DNA of 64,000 bases from Tieghemostelium lacteum (taxonomy: Eukaryota > Evosea > Eumycetozoa > Dictyosteliales > Raperosteliaceae): the NCBI GenBank assembly GCA_001606155.1, contig LODT01000013.1, positions 496,001 through 560,000 of the forward strand, given 5' to 3'. Within the stretch, counting starts at the first letter, position 1, and each line of letters begins with the position of its first letter. The position numbers and the translations under genes were made by a program. Of the stretch, positions 46,134 through 55,852 are shown piece by piece. The notes under the pieces are model-generated. The model did not search any database. It was not told where the DNA came from and saw only the letters and a list, made by a program, of their open reading frames with translations.

Positions 46134-47897
46134 TTAGGGGTTTATAAACCATACAGATTCATCAATACTTTCATAGGTAATATCAACAAGATGACTATAT
46201 TGTGGATTTTGAAGATTTTGGTGAAATGGGTTACTTTCAATCAACTCTATAATTAGACGACCAATATTAGATGTAAAAGTACCTACAAAATATTGACATT
46301 CAGAAGCGAGAACAACCTCTGTATAGACACCTAATCCAATTTGTGTTTTTTCTTTTGGGTTTTGAGATGTCTCGGACAGGTAATTAGTGTGATTGTTTAC
46401 CCTGGTTAGATTACTAAGGTAGTAAAATTTAAATTGTGGGTATCGTGAAAAGTGGTCAAAAGGCTCTCGAAATAGAGTTTGATTGTCAGACATTACAAAT
46501 ACATTGTGAATGTTGAGATATTTAGATGCAGTTTCAATAGTAGTCATGTATTGGTCGAAATAGAAGATATCTGATTCACCAATTTTATCACCATTTCTAA
46601 TGTGGACTGCTATGCATCCTCCTAGTGAGGAAAGACCGCCGTCTTTCCCCCACACCTTTTCCCTGGTTTCTGCCAGGTATCTTCTGGTGTGATGGTTAGG
46701 TCGTAACATGTAGTTCATTACATGTGACCTGAACCTTAGAACAGAGTCATCTTTTACCCATCCTTTTGGTATCTTTGATGGGTGCCATAGATGAGTGTAG
46801 ACATTGTAGTCTTTGGTTATTACCGATATCTCTCTAGTTGGGTCAAAGTCTTTCGTCGAGTTTAGGTTGTTTACAACCTGTAGACTTTTACTGTTTTTAT
46901 AAGTCCCATTTTTCTCCACCGGTAGTTCCCAGGCACATTTTGTCAGTGGTAAGAATATATCACTAAACTCATTAGAGTATAAATAGTTTCTGGAATCTGT
47001 ATACAGTGTTCTATTCCATTCGAATGATTTTGTCAACGCATAGGCTAGGAAATGTAAACTTGCTGACATACCCTCACTATTGAGTTGGTGAATTAATTTC
47101 TTTTTTCTTGAGTCGCAGTCATGTTGAACTCTGTCTATAGCCTGATAGAGTTTATAAGAGTCAGTGTAATTTGGTAACCTTATCAAATGTAGTAATATAA
47201 GTTCTTGCTCTTCGCCCTCTTTTTTTTCTTGAGTTTTACTGAAACCACAGTAAAAGGATTCCAATTCTTTAGTGTGCGCCATGGTAGATGGGACATAATT
47301 CCACACTCTATTACTGAATAGAAAGCTGTCAATTGCCATTTCAATTTCAGATTTAAGTGAACATCCACCCATAACCATTATAGATTGAACAATGTTGTTT
47401 TTTAAATGGTCCATTAGACCCATAAGAACTTTTATAGAATCGCTATCATTGATTTCCACTAATAAATGGCTAACTACATTACTTATATTTTGATGATCAC
47501 TAAATACAATATCCTCATGATAATAAAAGAAATTGTTTTTTTCAAGGTTTGATATGGGATAGGATAACTGTTGAAATGGTTTATCTCTATCTCGATTATC
47601 ATCACTTTTTAGTATATACAAATACTTTGAAACATTCCTACTAAATTTAAAGTATCTTTTAAATATTTTATCAAAATCAATATGATTATTTAAGTGAAAA
47701 CTTTTAGTTGCGTTACTGTCCCTGTTTCTTTCGTAATTCCTAGACAAATGTATATATAGAACATCTAAATCATCAACCGATCCAATTAATTTATCAATAT
47801 ATGCATTTCCGTCTTTTCTTTGAGTGTACAATAAATTTACAACAACTAATATAACTATAATAATGATTATATATTTATATTTTACAGCTATCCACAT
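46134..47897 (-). CDS. FUT8-like alpha-1,6-fucosyltransferase (GT23 family)
   Basis: About 587 residues from the ATG at 47897. An upstream TTG in the same frame is ignored. The start MWIAVKYKYIIIIIVILVVV is a type II membrane anchor, as in Golgi glycosyltransferases. The C-terminal half has the donor-site motif CIAVHIRNGDKIGESD (HIRRGDK in FUT8) and the conserved VGTFTSNIGRLIIELIE. The middle has WVKDDSVLRFRSHVMNYML. The first Arg pair of HIRR is changed to RN, so activity or donor may differ. FUT8 adds core fucose to N-glycans; whether this protein does is not proven by sequence. Confidence 0.78.
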   Translation of the reverse strand: MWIAVKYKYIIIIIVILVVVNLLYTQRKDGNAYIDKLIGSVDDLDVLYIHLSRNYERNRDSNATKSFHLNNHIDFDKIFKRYFKFSRNVSKYLYILKSDDNRDRDKPFQQLSYPISNLEKNNFFYYHEDIVFSDHQNISNVVSHLLVEINDSDSIKVLMGLMDHLKNNIVQSIMVMGGCSLKSEIEMAIDSFLFSNRVWNYVPSTMAHTKELESFYCGFSKTQEKKEGEEQELILLHLIRLPNYTDSYKLYQAIDRVQHDCDSRKKKLIHQLNSEGMSASLHFLAYALTKSFEWNRTLYTDSRNYLYSNEFSDIFLPLTKCAWELPVEKNGTYKNSKSLQVVNNLNSTKDFDPTREISVITKDYNVYTHLWHPSKIPKGWVKDDSVLRFRSHVMNYMLRPNHHTRRYLAETREKVWGKDGGLSSLGGCIAVHIRNGDKIGESDIFYFDQYMTTIETASKYLNIHNVFVMSDNQTLFREPFDHFSRYPQFKFYYLSNLTRVNNHTNYLSETSQNPKEKTQIGLGVYTEVVLASECQYFVGTFTSNIGRLIIELIESNPFHQNLQNPQYSHLVDITYESIDESVWFINP

Positions 47898-48521
47898 GTT
47901 GAAACACACTACACACTTTAAACAAATAAAAATTTTTTTTTTAAAATAGTTTCTAACTATTATTTGAATCAAAGTGTACTTGATATCTTCATTAAATTAA
48001 TTAACATTCTATCTGAAACATGTTTTCTGATTTCATTGAATTGTATATTTTTTAATTGACAACTTAAAATATCAAGTGGAATCTTCCATGACATTCTGGA
48101 ATTTTAAAAAAAAAAAATTTTTAATAATTTAAAAAAATTTAAGATTAATTTTTAAAAATTATAAAATAGAATTATTATTAATTCTTTTTACTTTTATGAG
48201 TAAATTATTGTGTTTGTTGATACTATATCAAAGAAATAAACATGTGTTCTTAGGACCATCTTCCTGATTGTTCGAATTAAAAACAGTTGTTTTTATCGAG
48301 AAATAATTCTTTTTATTCCATTCCACCTTCGAAGAGAAGAGAATTTTCTTGTTTTGAATTTTTTTTTTTTAATTTTTTTTTTGTTTAATTTTATAGAGAG
48401 AAAGCATACCTCAGATTGCTTTAGTACATATTTATTTCAATTTTTTAAACTTTTTAAATTTATAGACATTAATAATAATAGTATAATATAGTATAATACA
48501 AATATAGAAAATTAAAAGAAA
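47898..48521. other. Divergent promoter region
   Basis: About 620 bases between the fucosyltransferase and the F-box/LRR gene. An open frame on the minus strand at 47969-48094 would give 41 residues (MSWKIPLDILSCQLKNIQF) with an AG acceptor just before it, so it could be a stray exon or a leader ORF of the fucosyltransferase. Otherwise I see only A/T-rich sequence. Confidence 0.4.
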
Positions 48522-51311
48522 ATGATGCAACAACCAGACGCATTTTCATTTAATTTTGAAAATTTATGTGGTAGTGATAGTGTTTGTCCGTCAATAAGTC
48601 AGACAGATGATAATATACAACAAAAATTAAGAAATCACGAGAAATTAGAATTGAATGAACTACCAAAATCAATATTGGTAGAGATTCTGAAGCATTTAAA
48701 CGATCAATACAGTTGCACAACACCAACTAAACCACAGAACCCATTTTTTCACAACTATTGTTATTCTGACCAAATGACTAATGGTAAAGATGGCAAAGAT
48801 AGAGGTAATAAGAAATATAAAAAAGATATTAGTTCGAAAGATTCTGGAAATTGTGATCAGATAATTCCAACACCTGCTGTGCCAATGCAACAGAATAATA
48901 AGTATAAGGAGATATCTAATAATGATATTATTCAAGGTGACTCCGCATGTATATATATAAAAGACATTATCAACTTGTCGTTGGTCTGTAAGTTTTGGGC
49001 TCGTTGTGTAGTCCCAGTTTCCATTAGTTCATTTATAAAGATCTCTAGTAGGAGAGAATTATTGACATTTCAAAAGTTTATGACCAAGGGAATCATACCT
49101 GGTGGATTACCATGTATGTTCTCAACTATAAAGTTTCACAATAACAAGCAGTTACATAAGCAACAGCATCAACAACAACAGCTACAAAGTGGGTTTGGAA
49201 AAGGGGTGTGTAAAGTAAACCCTATAACAGCTCAGGATTATAAGGACCTTTTGGAGTCCTGCTACAATGTTAAATCTTTATGTTTTGGAACTAGTGTACT
49301 TGGACTCTCTGAAATGACTGAGATCTCACAGTACCTAAAAAATTGTTGTAATATAACAGAAATGAAAATCAATACCAATTTTTGCTCACAAGGATTCCAG
49401 ATATTTTTGGATGCTCTCAGGGTAAACCAATCGATAACCTATCTGGATATCTCCTCGAATCCCCTCTCTAGAGAGTGTTTAGTAATGTTGGTTGATGTTT
49501 TAAAAGTAAACAAGACCATTAATTACCTGGACTTGTCATTTTCAGATATAGGTATCAATGGTGTTTTGTTAGCCGAATTTATCAAACAAAATACTGCTGT
49601 TCAATCACTATTTCTCATTGGTAATCAATTGGATAACGATTCAGTCAGTGCAATCTCAGAAGCACTAAAGACAAAGAATACCACCATTACTGAACTCAGT
49701 CTGAGTGAAAATGACTTTGACGACGAAGTTGGATCAGCAATTGGTGAGATATTCCTTAATAATCGTTCGATTAAGACTATTGATTTAAGTTTCAATGGTT
49801 TGGGGTCTGGTACAATTCAAGGTTTCTCAGAAGCTTTGTTATGTGGTGGCCAAGACTCATTTAGTAGTTGTTTAGAGTCTATGAATCTTTCCGATTGCAG
49901 TATGTCTGAAAATGAAGAAGCTGGAATTCAGTTTTTTAGAGCTTTGCAAATGAATAAGAAGGTGAAGACATTGGTTTTGTGGTCATGTGATTTGGCAAGC
50001 CAACGTGTTAAAGATGAATTGGCATTGGCTATAAAGAATAATACAACTCTCACTGAGCTGTCTTTGGGGTTCAATGAATTGACTAGCGATGATATATCCG
50101 TTTTGGTGCACAAGGGTCTAAAACACAACAAAACTCTTACAAATGTTTCATTCAATAATAACTATATATCAACTGTTGGTGGAATTATATTTGCAGACTA
50201 TTTGAAGCATAACGATACCATAAGAGAAGTTTCACTGTTTGACAATTGTCTGGATAATTGTGCTGCCATTGAGTTTATGAATACTCTATGTACCAATCAT
50301 AATATTAGAAAGCTTTGTTTGGGTTCCAATAGAATATGTCCAAATCTCACTCAAGTCTTTAGAAAACTTCTTCAATATAATAGATCAACACCAAAACTCA
50401 GTAACTACAATAACTCTAGACAACAATGGATATCAACTAAATTGCATTTCCTCAAATCTGAATTGACCAAGTTGAATCTAAAGTTTGACCAACAGACACA
50501 ATTATCAAATTCAATTAGAGAGTTGTTTAAGGTACTCAACCTGAACTGTTCCAATATTAATCAGCAACAACAACAAAATCAACAATTTGCAACCAATAGA
50601 GCTAATCAGTTTTTAAATGTCAGTTTATTGGGTCAATGTAAGATATCAAGTCCACAACAACAACAACAACAACAACAACACCAAACATCAATGCAAAAGT
50701 CACCTCTACCACAACAAACATTTTCACAACCACCTTTACAATTGCAACCACCTATGTGTCCATCAAGTTCCAATACTATAATCCCACTGATTCAACAGTC
50801 TAACAATCATCTTTGGCATGGCCAATCATCATCAACATCATCAACATCATCCACATCATCACTTGTATCCTCTGCCCCACCATCAACTTATCAACATCAA
50901 CAACAACAAATGCAAATGTTAAATTCCAGTCTTTTCCCAAGTTTACACCAATCAACACAGTTGCCAATGTCTACATTCCAAAAACCAATGTTTCAACAAC
51001 CTCTATTCCAATATAATAATTGTAATCAGGTACTAGGTGGATTAAATAATCCTCCTCAATCAAATATGTTACAACAAACACATTTTAATAATATTACTTC
51101 ACCATTGCAATCCAATTTACAAACACAATCATTACAACCTCCATTACAACAACAACAACAGCAACAACAAATATACCAAAGACAAAATATCTCTAGACAA
51201 TTTGAAGACGAATTAATACAACTCCAAAGTCAATTGCAATTGGATATCAATAATACATCTCAATTCCTAACTAATAATAATACCAATAGTACCTTTAACA
51301 CATTTTTTTAA
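48522..51311 (+). CDS. F-box and leucine-rich-repeat protein with Gln-rich tail
   Basis: An intronless ORF of 929 residues. An F-box-like segment (LNELPKSILVEILKHL, then IINLSLVCKFWARCV) is split by a polar insert of about 85 residues. Residues about 230-640 hold ribonuclease-inhibitor-type LRRs with the pattern N-x-T-[IL]-x-x-L-x-[LI]-[SG]-x-N, for example TITELSLSENDFDDEVG and TLTELSLGFNELTSDD. The last 270 residues are Gln/Asn/Ser/Pro-rich with long Gln runs and are probably disordered. It is likely an SCF receptor or scaffold. No orthologue is recognised. Confidence 0.8.
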   Translation: MMQQPDAFSFNFENLCGSDSVCPSISQTDDNIQQKLRNHEKLELNELPKSILVEILKHLNDQYSCTTPTKPQNPFFHNYCYSDQMTNGKDGKDRGNKKYKKDISSKDSGNCDQIIPTPAVPMQQNNKYKEISNNDIIQGDSACIYIKDIINLSLVCKFWARCVVPVSISSFIKISSRRELLTFQKFMTKGIIPGGLPCMFSTIKFHNNKQLHKQQHQQQQLQSGFGKGVCKVNPITAQDYKDLLESCYNVKSLCFGTSVLGLSEMTEISQYLKNCCNITEMKINTNFCSQGFQIFLDALRVNQSITYLDISSNPLSRECLVMLVDVLKVNKTINYLDLSFSDIGINGVLLAEFIKQNTAVQSLFLIGNQLDNDSVSAISEALKTKNTTITELSLSENDFDDEVGSAIGEIFLNNRSIKTIDLSFNGLGSGTIQGFSEALLCGGQDSFSSCLESMNLSDCSMSENEEAGIQFFRALQMNKKVKTLVLWSCDLASQRVKDELALAIKNNTTLTELSLGFNELTSDDISVLVHKGLKHNKTLTNVSFNNNYISTVGGIIFADYLKHNDTIREVSLFDNCLDNCAAIEFMNTLCTNHNIRKLCLGSNRICPNLTQVFRKLLQYNRSTPKLSNYNNSRQQWISTKLHFLKSELTKLNLKFDQQTQLSNSIRELFKVLNLNCSNINQQQQQNQQFATNRANQFLNVSLLGQCKISSPQQQQQQQQHQTSMQKSPLPQQTFSQPPLQLQPPMCPSSSNTIIPLIQQSNNHLWHGQSSSTSSTSSTSSLVSSAPPSTYQHQQQQMQMLNSSLFPSLHQSTQLPMSTFQKPMFQQPLFQYNNCNQVLGGLNNPPQSNMLQQTHFNNITSPLQSNLQTQSLQPPLQQQQQQQQIYQRQNISRQFEDELIQLQSQLQLDINNTSQFLTNNNTNSTFNTFF

Positions 51312-51536
51312 TAAATTATAACAATTTTGGTATATCTATTTAAGAGGAAATGAAATTATAATAACTTACTATTTTTTAATCTCCATATTTAAAGTTGATT
51401 CTTCTTAAATTCTTACTTATAGCATATTAAAACTAAAACACTTAAAATCTGAAGAAAATTTGAATAAGAAGTGTATTATTTTTTGAATTCCATTTCTGAT
51501 ATAAAACTGTAGTCAGATATTATGGTATTGTTAGCT

Positions 51537-51863
51537 TTAATTCAAATAGTTTAGATTGGGTGCTTGATATTCACCAATAAAGATATTTAGACTCTGACAT
51601 GTGATTATGCAAGGACCACTCATGTGTATAGCCATAGTGACATTGGACATTTTGATTTTAGTCTATATCCATAGGATATCTTCTATGACTCGTATGTTTA
51701 GATTCTCAATAGGAGGTAGCTCTACTTTAGTATAAAGTTTGGATAAAAATTGTAGTTTAATGTACAATTCTATTCTGAGTGATTGAACAACTCTACCTAG
51801 TCTATTTAATCTTTTATCAACAAAATCTATATCTATTTTCTTTTGAGTTATATCAAGTATATA
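51537..51863 (-). pseudogene. Decayed fragment, probably of an F-box/LRR-type gene
   Basis: Reading frame is open for 109 codons except for one TAG near 51663. The text looks protein-like (FVDKRLNRLGRVVQSLRIEL, KLYTKVELPPIENLNIRVIE, MSGPCIITCQSLNIFIGEYQ). No start codon context or intron is evident. The leucine pattern resembles the LRR genes nearby. Such a long near-open frame is unlikely by chance in DNA this A/T-rich, but the parent gene is not identified. Confidence 0.4.
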
Positions 51864-52034
51864 TTAGATTTTCTATATCTTTAATTATACAATGTTCTCT
51901 ATCAATCTAACTCTCTATTTAGTTACTTATTTTATAAACCAGTATCAATAATTAATTTAAAATCTTATAAACAAGTAATAGTGAGATTAGCATCTTAAAT
52001 AGAATAATAAAAATTTTGAATCGATAGAAATAAA

Positions 52035-52103
52035 AAAGAGTGGGTTTCGTTATTGGCGATCTACCGATGCAACTCTCGATTGCCTAACTATTTACCACTC
52101 TTT
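52035..52103 (+). repeat. 69-base structured repeat, copy A
   Basis: The terminal arms AAAGAGTGG and CCACTCTTT pair over 9 bases. Inside, GTTA pairs with TAAC and GGCGATC with GATTGCC (one G-U), leaving a 16-base loop. The conserved tail AAAATTATACTTACTTG follows. The three copies in the window have the same length and differ at few positions. Confidence 0.85.
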
Positions 52104-52327
52104 AAAATTATACTTACTTGATCAAATATTTTAAATAAAAATATTTAAATACTCACTAGAATTAGAATTCAATTTAAATTATGGGTATGTCAGTAGCTAT
52201 TTACTTGTTTATGATCTTAATAGGGATGTTAACCATTGTTCTACCATATATAAATTTTACATCAACATTCATTTATTAAAATTAAAAAAAACCATATGAT
52301 ATTTATTTATATAAAAAAGAATTGGGA

Positions 52328-52628
52328 TCTACTGTTAAAACGAATAAGGTAAATGATCTATGCAATGAAAGAGAATTGAACATGAATCATTATATTCATT
52401 TAATGAGATAAATTCAATGTTTTAATTAAAAAATAAAGAATATAAATTAAAATAATTAAATTTCATATTAATTCTTATGATGATTTTATTTGAATAACTC
52501 TTATTTACAATAATAAAAATATTCAATTAATATCAATAAAAAAAGAGTGGGTTTCATTATTGGCGATCTACCGATGCTACTCTCGATTGTCTAACTATTT
52601 ACCACTCTTTAAAATTATACTTACTTGG
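52328..52628 (+). repeat. Dispersed repeat of about 300 bases containing hairpin copy B
   Basis: This stretch matches the reverse complement of 57908-58185 over about 275 bases, and its left third matches the reverse complement of about 55700-55800. It ends with the 69-base hairpin and its tail. It has no ORF. The copies at 52328 and 57908 face each other. Confidence 0.8.
52542..52610 (+). repeat. 69-base structured repeat, copy B
   Basis: Same fold as copy A. It has GATTGTC in place of GATTGCC, which keeps pairing through a G-U pair, and T instead of A in the loop. It lies in direct orientation, 507 bases from copy A. Confidence 0.85.
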
Positions 52629-52763
52629 AAATTATTTTAAAAAAAACATGTATTTAAATTTTTAATTAATTAGCTGCAGGGTTTGTTTAAACACCAAGTT
52701 CAATAAGACCAGACAATAAATTCTACTCCCTATTGGACTCTCTATTGGACATTCTTGAGTTCA

Positions 52764-53303
52764 TCAATTGAGTGGCTCAAAACTAGAATATTGGAGCGAA
52801 TTACCAACATAGATTTTAAATTTATCTTCAGCTACAAATACTTTGTTTTGGGACCATCTTTTGACTTGTTTTATAAAAGTTTCTACTTGTTCTAGATTCT
52901 CCAACTCATCAATAGTAACTAAACTCTTCTGGAACACTTCTCTAGATCGCTTGAGATTGTTACATTTATTTAAAGCCTTTTCATATTCCTCCTCTACATC
53001 TTCATTATCAAGATCAACAACCAACCCAGAGCATTGGGTCATTCCTTTAGAATTTCTTTTATCAGATTCCCTTTCCTCTTCTTTTTTTTTCTTTATTTCT
53101 TCTTTATTTTGTTTTTCTTTTTCCTTTATTTGATTATAAGCGTCTTTGATAACCTTAAATTGATCTAGATGATTAGATATAATAAAACATAAATTGATTT
53201 GTTTGCATTTCCTTTTTGTGCATCTCTTTTTAATTGCATGAATAGTATGGCAATTTATGCAAGAATCTTTTTCTCCAGTAATTTTATATTTATTTAATTC
53301 CAT
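52764..53303 (-). CDS. Hypothetical Cys-rich N-terminus and coiled-coil protein
   Basis: 179 residues from a good ATG. Residues 14-40 hold five Cys and two His (CINCHTIHAIKKRCTKRKCK), which may bind zinc. Residues 50-90 are a very charged Lys/Glu coil. The C-terminus (EQVETFIKQVKRWSQNKVFV) looks folded. The arrangement is slightly B-box-like, but the spacing does not fit well. I do not recognise the gene. Confidence 0.55.
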   Translation of the reverse strand: MELNKYKITGEKDSCINCHTIHAIKKRCTKRKCKQINLCFIISNHLDQFKVIKDAYNQIKEKEKQNKEEIKKKKEEERESDKRNSKGMTQCSGLVVDLDNEDVEEEYEKALNKCNNLKRSREVFQKSLVTIDELENLEQVETFIKQVKRWSQNKVFVAEDKFKIYVGNSLQYSSFEPLN

Positions 53304-53690
53304 TGTTGTATATTAAAAAAATGTATAAAATTACAATAATATTGAAGTGATTAAATTTAAAAAAACTGATCTAAAATTAAATGTGTTAATTTCACACACA
53401 GTGGTTCAACCCAAATTTAATTTTAAATTCAAATTAAAATTTTTATTTTTCTTCTTCATAAATCAATTTAATTACTTCAAAAAAAATACCTAGAACAAAA
53501 GATCATCTATTAGAGAATTATGATAGGAGGTTGTGTTCTGGGATGAATGGAAATTGAAATTAAAAAGTCTCTAAACAAACAGGCCTAAGTGTTTCTTCCA
53601 ACATATTCCCCAGAATTTAAATTCAGCCAAGTTTGATCTGATTAGAGCAATAAAAAAAAAAGTTAATTAGATTTAGAATTTAATTACTCT
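53304..53690. other. Intergenic region
   Basis: About 390 bases between two minus-strand genes. There is no ORF or repeat that I can support. Confidence 0.4.
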
Positions 53691-55442
53691 TTATTTTGAG
53701 ATTTTCAGATATTGGTTTAAATACAAATCCCATGCAGGATATATTCCAAAAGTGAATTTATCAGGTAAAAGACACTTTATATTGTTATTGAATGAATCTT
53801 TATAATATTTTATAGAGAAATTTGTCATTTGTTCTGTATATTTATCTTTACATGAATTTATGTAGTGAAGCGACTCTAAATTTTCTTTTTTTAGAATATT
53901 TAAAAGATGATTAAAATCAATATTACCATAATTAATATCTATAACCAAATTGAATACTGAATGGTTTTTAGATATTGATTGAACAATTCTTGGGTGATAA
54001 GTTAATTCTATATTAATTAGATTTTTAAGTTCTAGTTCAAACAAACCTATCATCAATTGTACATAGAGCTCAGAGTTATCTTCAGTTGCAGAAGTAAAGA
54101 TACTGAGCGTTACTAAATTATTCAAGTATTTAAAACAGTTCAATAGATTCGATGTATCATCTACGATAATGCTAGTTAATGACAAATGTTTCAGTGATGA
54201 CAATGAAGGTAAAATGGAATTTAGATGATGACTAGTGATTGTCTTTACATTTAAACTGGTTAGATTATGATGGAATTTGATTATGGAATCAATCCATTCC
54301 TGTCTAAAAATATCAGTTTTCAAAACTTCTATTGATGATTTTGAAGCCCAATAAGGTAATAATGAGTATTCTGATGCTAATTTAGACATATTCTTAATTG
54401 TCTTTAGAGTTGAGTTTTTAACTGTAATGTTATTAAGATTTGGTAAGATAATTGAATCTTCTATAGTATCTGTATCATCAAATTCATCAGAGTCTCTGAA
54501 ATTCCATAGTTGAAATTTCAGATCTTCAACAGTTGAATTAGAGTTTAGGAACTTTGCAAGAATTTCAAACGATTCACCTTTATAGATTTCATGACATTTT
54601 TTAATTTCCAAATGAACTGATTTTAAAGAAGAATGTTTAATAAGATTATCTAAAAGCATAGTTTCCACAGGTTTCTTTATATCATTTTCATGAAGAATTC
54701 TCTCACAGATGATTTCTAGGTTGGTCAATTGTGGGTTTAAAGTGAGAATATTTTCATACTCTTTCATGTATATTAAAGGATGTACCATTACAAATGTACT
54801 CAAATTACTTGGTTTCAATAGACTTGTTGCATCTCTATCTCCATTAAACCAAAGCAGTAAGAATATTATAATATCCTTATATCGATTCTGTTTGTTGATA
54901 TCCTGAATTACTACTGGTGACAGTTGATTACAAACTGTCATATTTTCAGTTTGATATTCTGGTGTATTTGCAATTATATTCCTCTTATTCATTTTAGCAT
55001 TCAGAATACAAACAAGTGACCTTTTATCATTTTTATTCACCACTATAATACTATCTTTAAAATTCATATTCTTTTTCCATAGATTAACTGTATGGGTTGC
55101 ACATTTTACACCTTCTTCAATCTTTAGTAACTTTTTACAATTTTTACCTCCATTATAAATATATTCAAAAGAAATACCTCTTTTTAATAGATTTAATATA
55201 AATTTAAATCCACTAATATTTTTTGAGTTGTATATCCTATCAAGTTTAAGATGATTAACAATATTATTCCACTGTTTAGATACCAATGACATTGTACCTA
55301 TAAAATATCTATAAAATGAAACTGTATCCATTTCTTGGAAAAAACAATTTTGGAATTGTTGTCCCCAAAATATATCGTATTGGTATGTTTTATAATGTTC
55401 CTCAATAATTTTCTTTATCAATAAATTAGATGTGATAAACAT
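53691..55442 (-). CDS. F-box-like/leucine-rich-repeat family protein
   Basis: 583 residues from the ATG at 55442; an in-frame TTG two codons upstream is ignored. The start has a degenerate F-box look (LLIKKIIEEHYKTYQ, then YRYFIGTMSLVSKQWNNIV). The body is irregular LRR (LTNLEIICERILHEND, SLKHLSLTSIIVDDTS, NLVTLSIFTSATED). It is similar in plan to the gene at 30323-31978 and probably a paralogue. There are no other domains. Confidence 0.7.
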   Translation of the reverse strand: MFITSNLLIKKIIEEHYKTYQYDIFWGQQFQNCFFQEMDTVSFYRYFIGTMSLVSKQWNNIVNHLKLDRIYNSKNISGFKFILNLLKRGISFEYIYNGGKNCKKLLKIEEGVKCATHTVNLWKKNMNFKDSIIVVNKNDKRSLVCILNAKMNKRNIIANTPEYQTENMTVCNQLSPVVIQDINKQNRYKDIIIFLLLWFNGDRDATSLLKPSNLSTFVMVHPLIYMKEYENILTLNPQLTNLEIICERILHENDIKKPVETMLLDNLIKHSSLKSVHLEIKKCHEIYKGESFEILAKFLNSNSTVEDLKFQLWNFRDSDEFDDTDTIEDSIILPNLNNITVKNSTLKTIKNMSKLASEYSLLPYWASKSSIEVLKTDIFRQEWIDSIIKFHHNLTSLNVKTITSHHLNSILPSLSSLKHLSLTSIIVDDTSNLLNCFKYLNNLVTLSIFTSATEDNSELYVQLMIGLFELELKNLINIELTYHPRIVQSISKNHSVFNLVIDINYGNIDFNHLLNILKKENLESLHYINSCKDKYTEQMTNFSIKYYKDSFNNNIKCLLPDKFTFGIYPAWDLYLNQYLKISK

Positions 55443-55852
55443 CTTCAAAAAAATCGTAAATAAATATCTTTCAATTGATTAAAAAATATGAATTAAAATA
55501 AAAAAATTGCAATTCATATCATAAATTTTTAAGAAGGATTTATTAAATAATTAAAATTAGAACTAAAATGAATGAATTTTCTATTGTTTAGAGATTATTT
55601 ATCAAATTGATAATATATTAGAATCAATTTTAGTATTTCAGTGTTATTGTATTTTTTTGATGATTTGATGAAATGATTAGTGTAGTTTTCTTCATTTTTA
55701 AATTAAAACATTGAATTTATCTCATTAAAAGTATATAATGATTCATGTTCAATTCTCTTTCATTGCATAGATCGCTTACCTTATTTATGTTAACAGTAGT
55801 TTTCTAATAAATAACAATATTAAAATGGTTATTTTTTTTTTTTATTTTTTAG
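55443..55852. other. Divergent intergenic region with repeat fragment
   Basis: About 410 A/T-rich bases. Positions about 55700-55800 carry a fragment of the dispersed repeat, listed separately. The rest is presumed promoter DNA for the two flanking genes. Confidence 0.5.
55700..55800 (-). repeat. Dispersed repeat fragment (copy D, no hairpin)
   Basis: This matches the reverse complement of the left part of the 52328 copy and the direct strand near 58116-58185, with about 70 nearly identical bases (TTGAATTTATCTCATTAAAA and on). It lacks the 69-base hairpin. Together with the copy at 57908-58185 it brackets the gene at 55853-57859 as direct repeats. Confidence 0.75.

Larger units (their letters stand above)
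51312..52763. other. Intergenic region with decayed ORF and repeats
   Basis: About 1.45 kb with no intact gene. It contains a decayed minus-strand ORF (51537-51863), two copies of the 69-base hairpin repeat (52035 and 52542) and a longer dispersed repeat (about 52328-52628), each listed separately. Confidence 0.6.

Noticed and set aside
52035-52103. 69-base element as a dictyostelid class I RNA, tRNA, hammerhead or twister ribozyme
   Set aside because: I do not find the class I motif CCTTACAGCAA, the tRNA A and B boxes, the hammerhead CTGANGA/GAAA core or a convincing twister loop.
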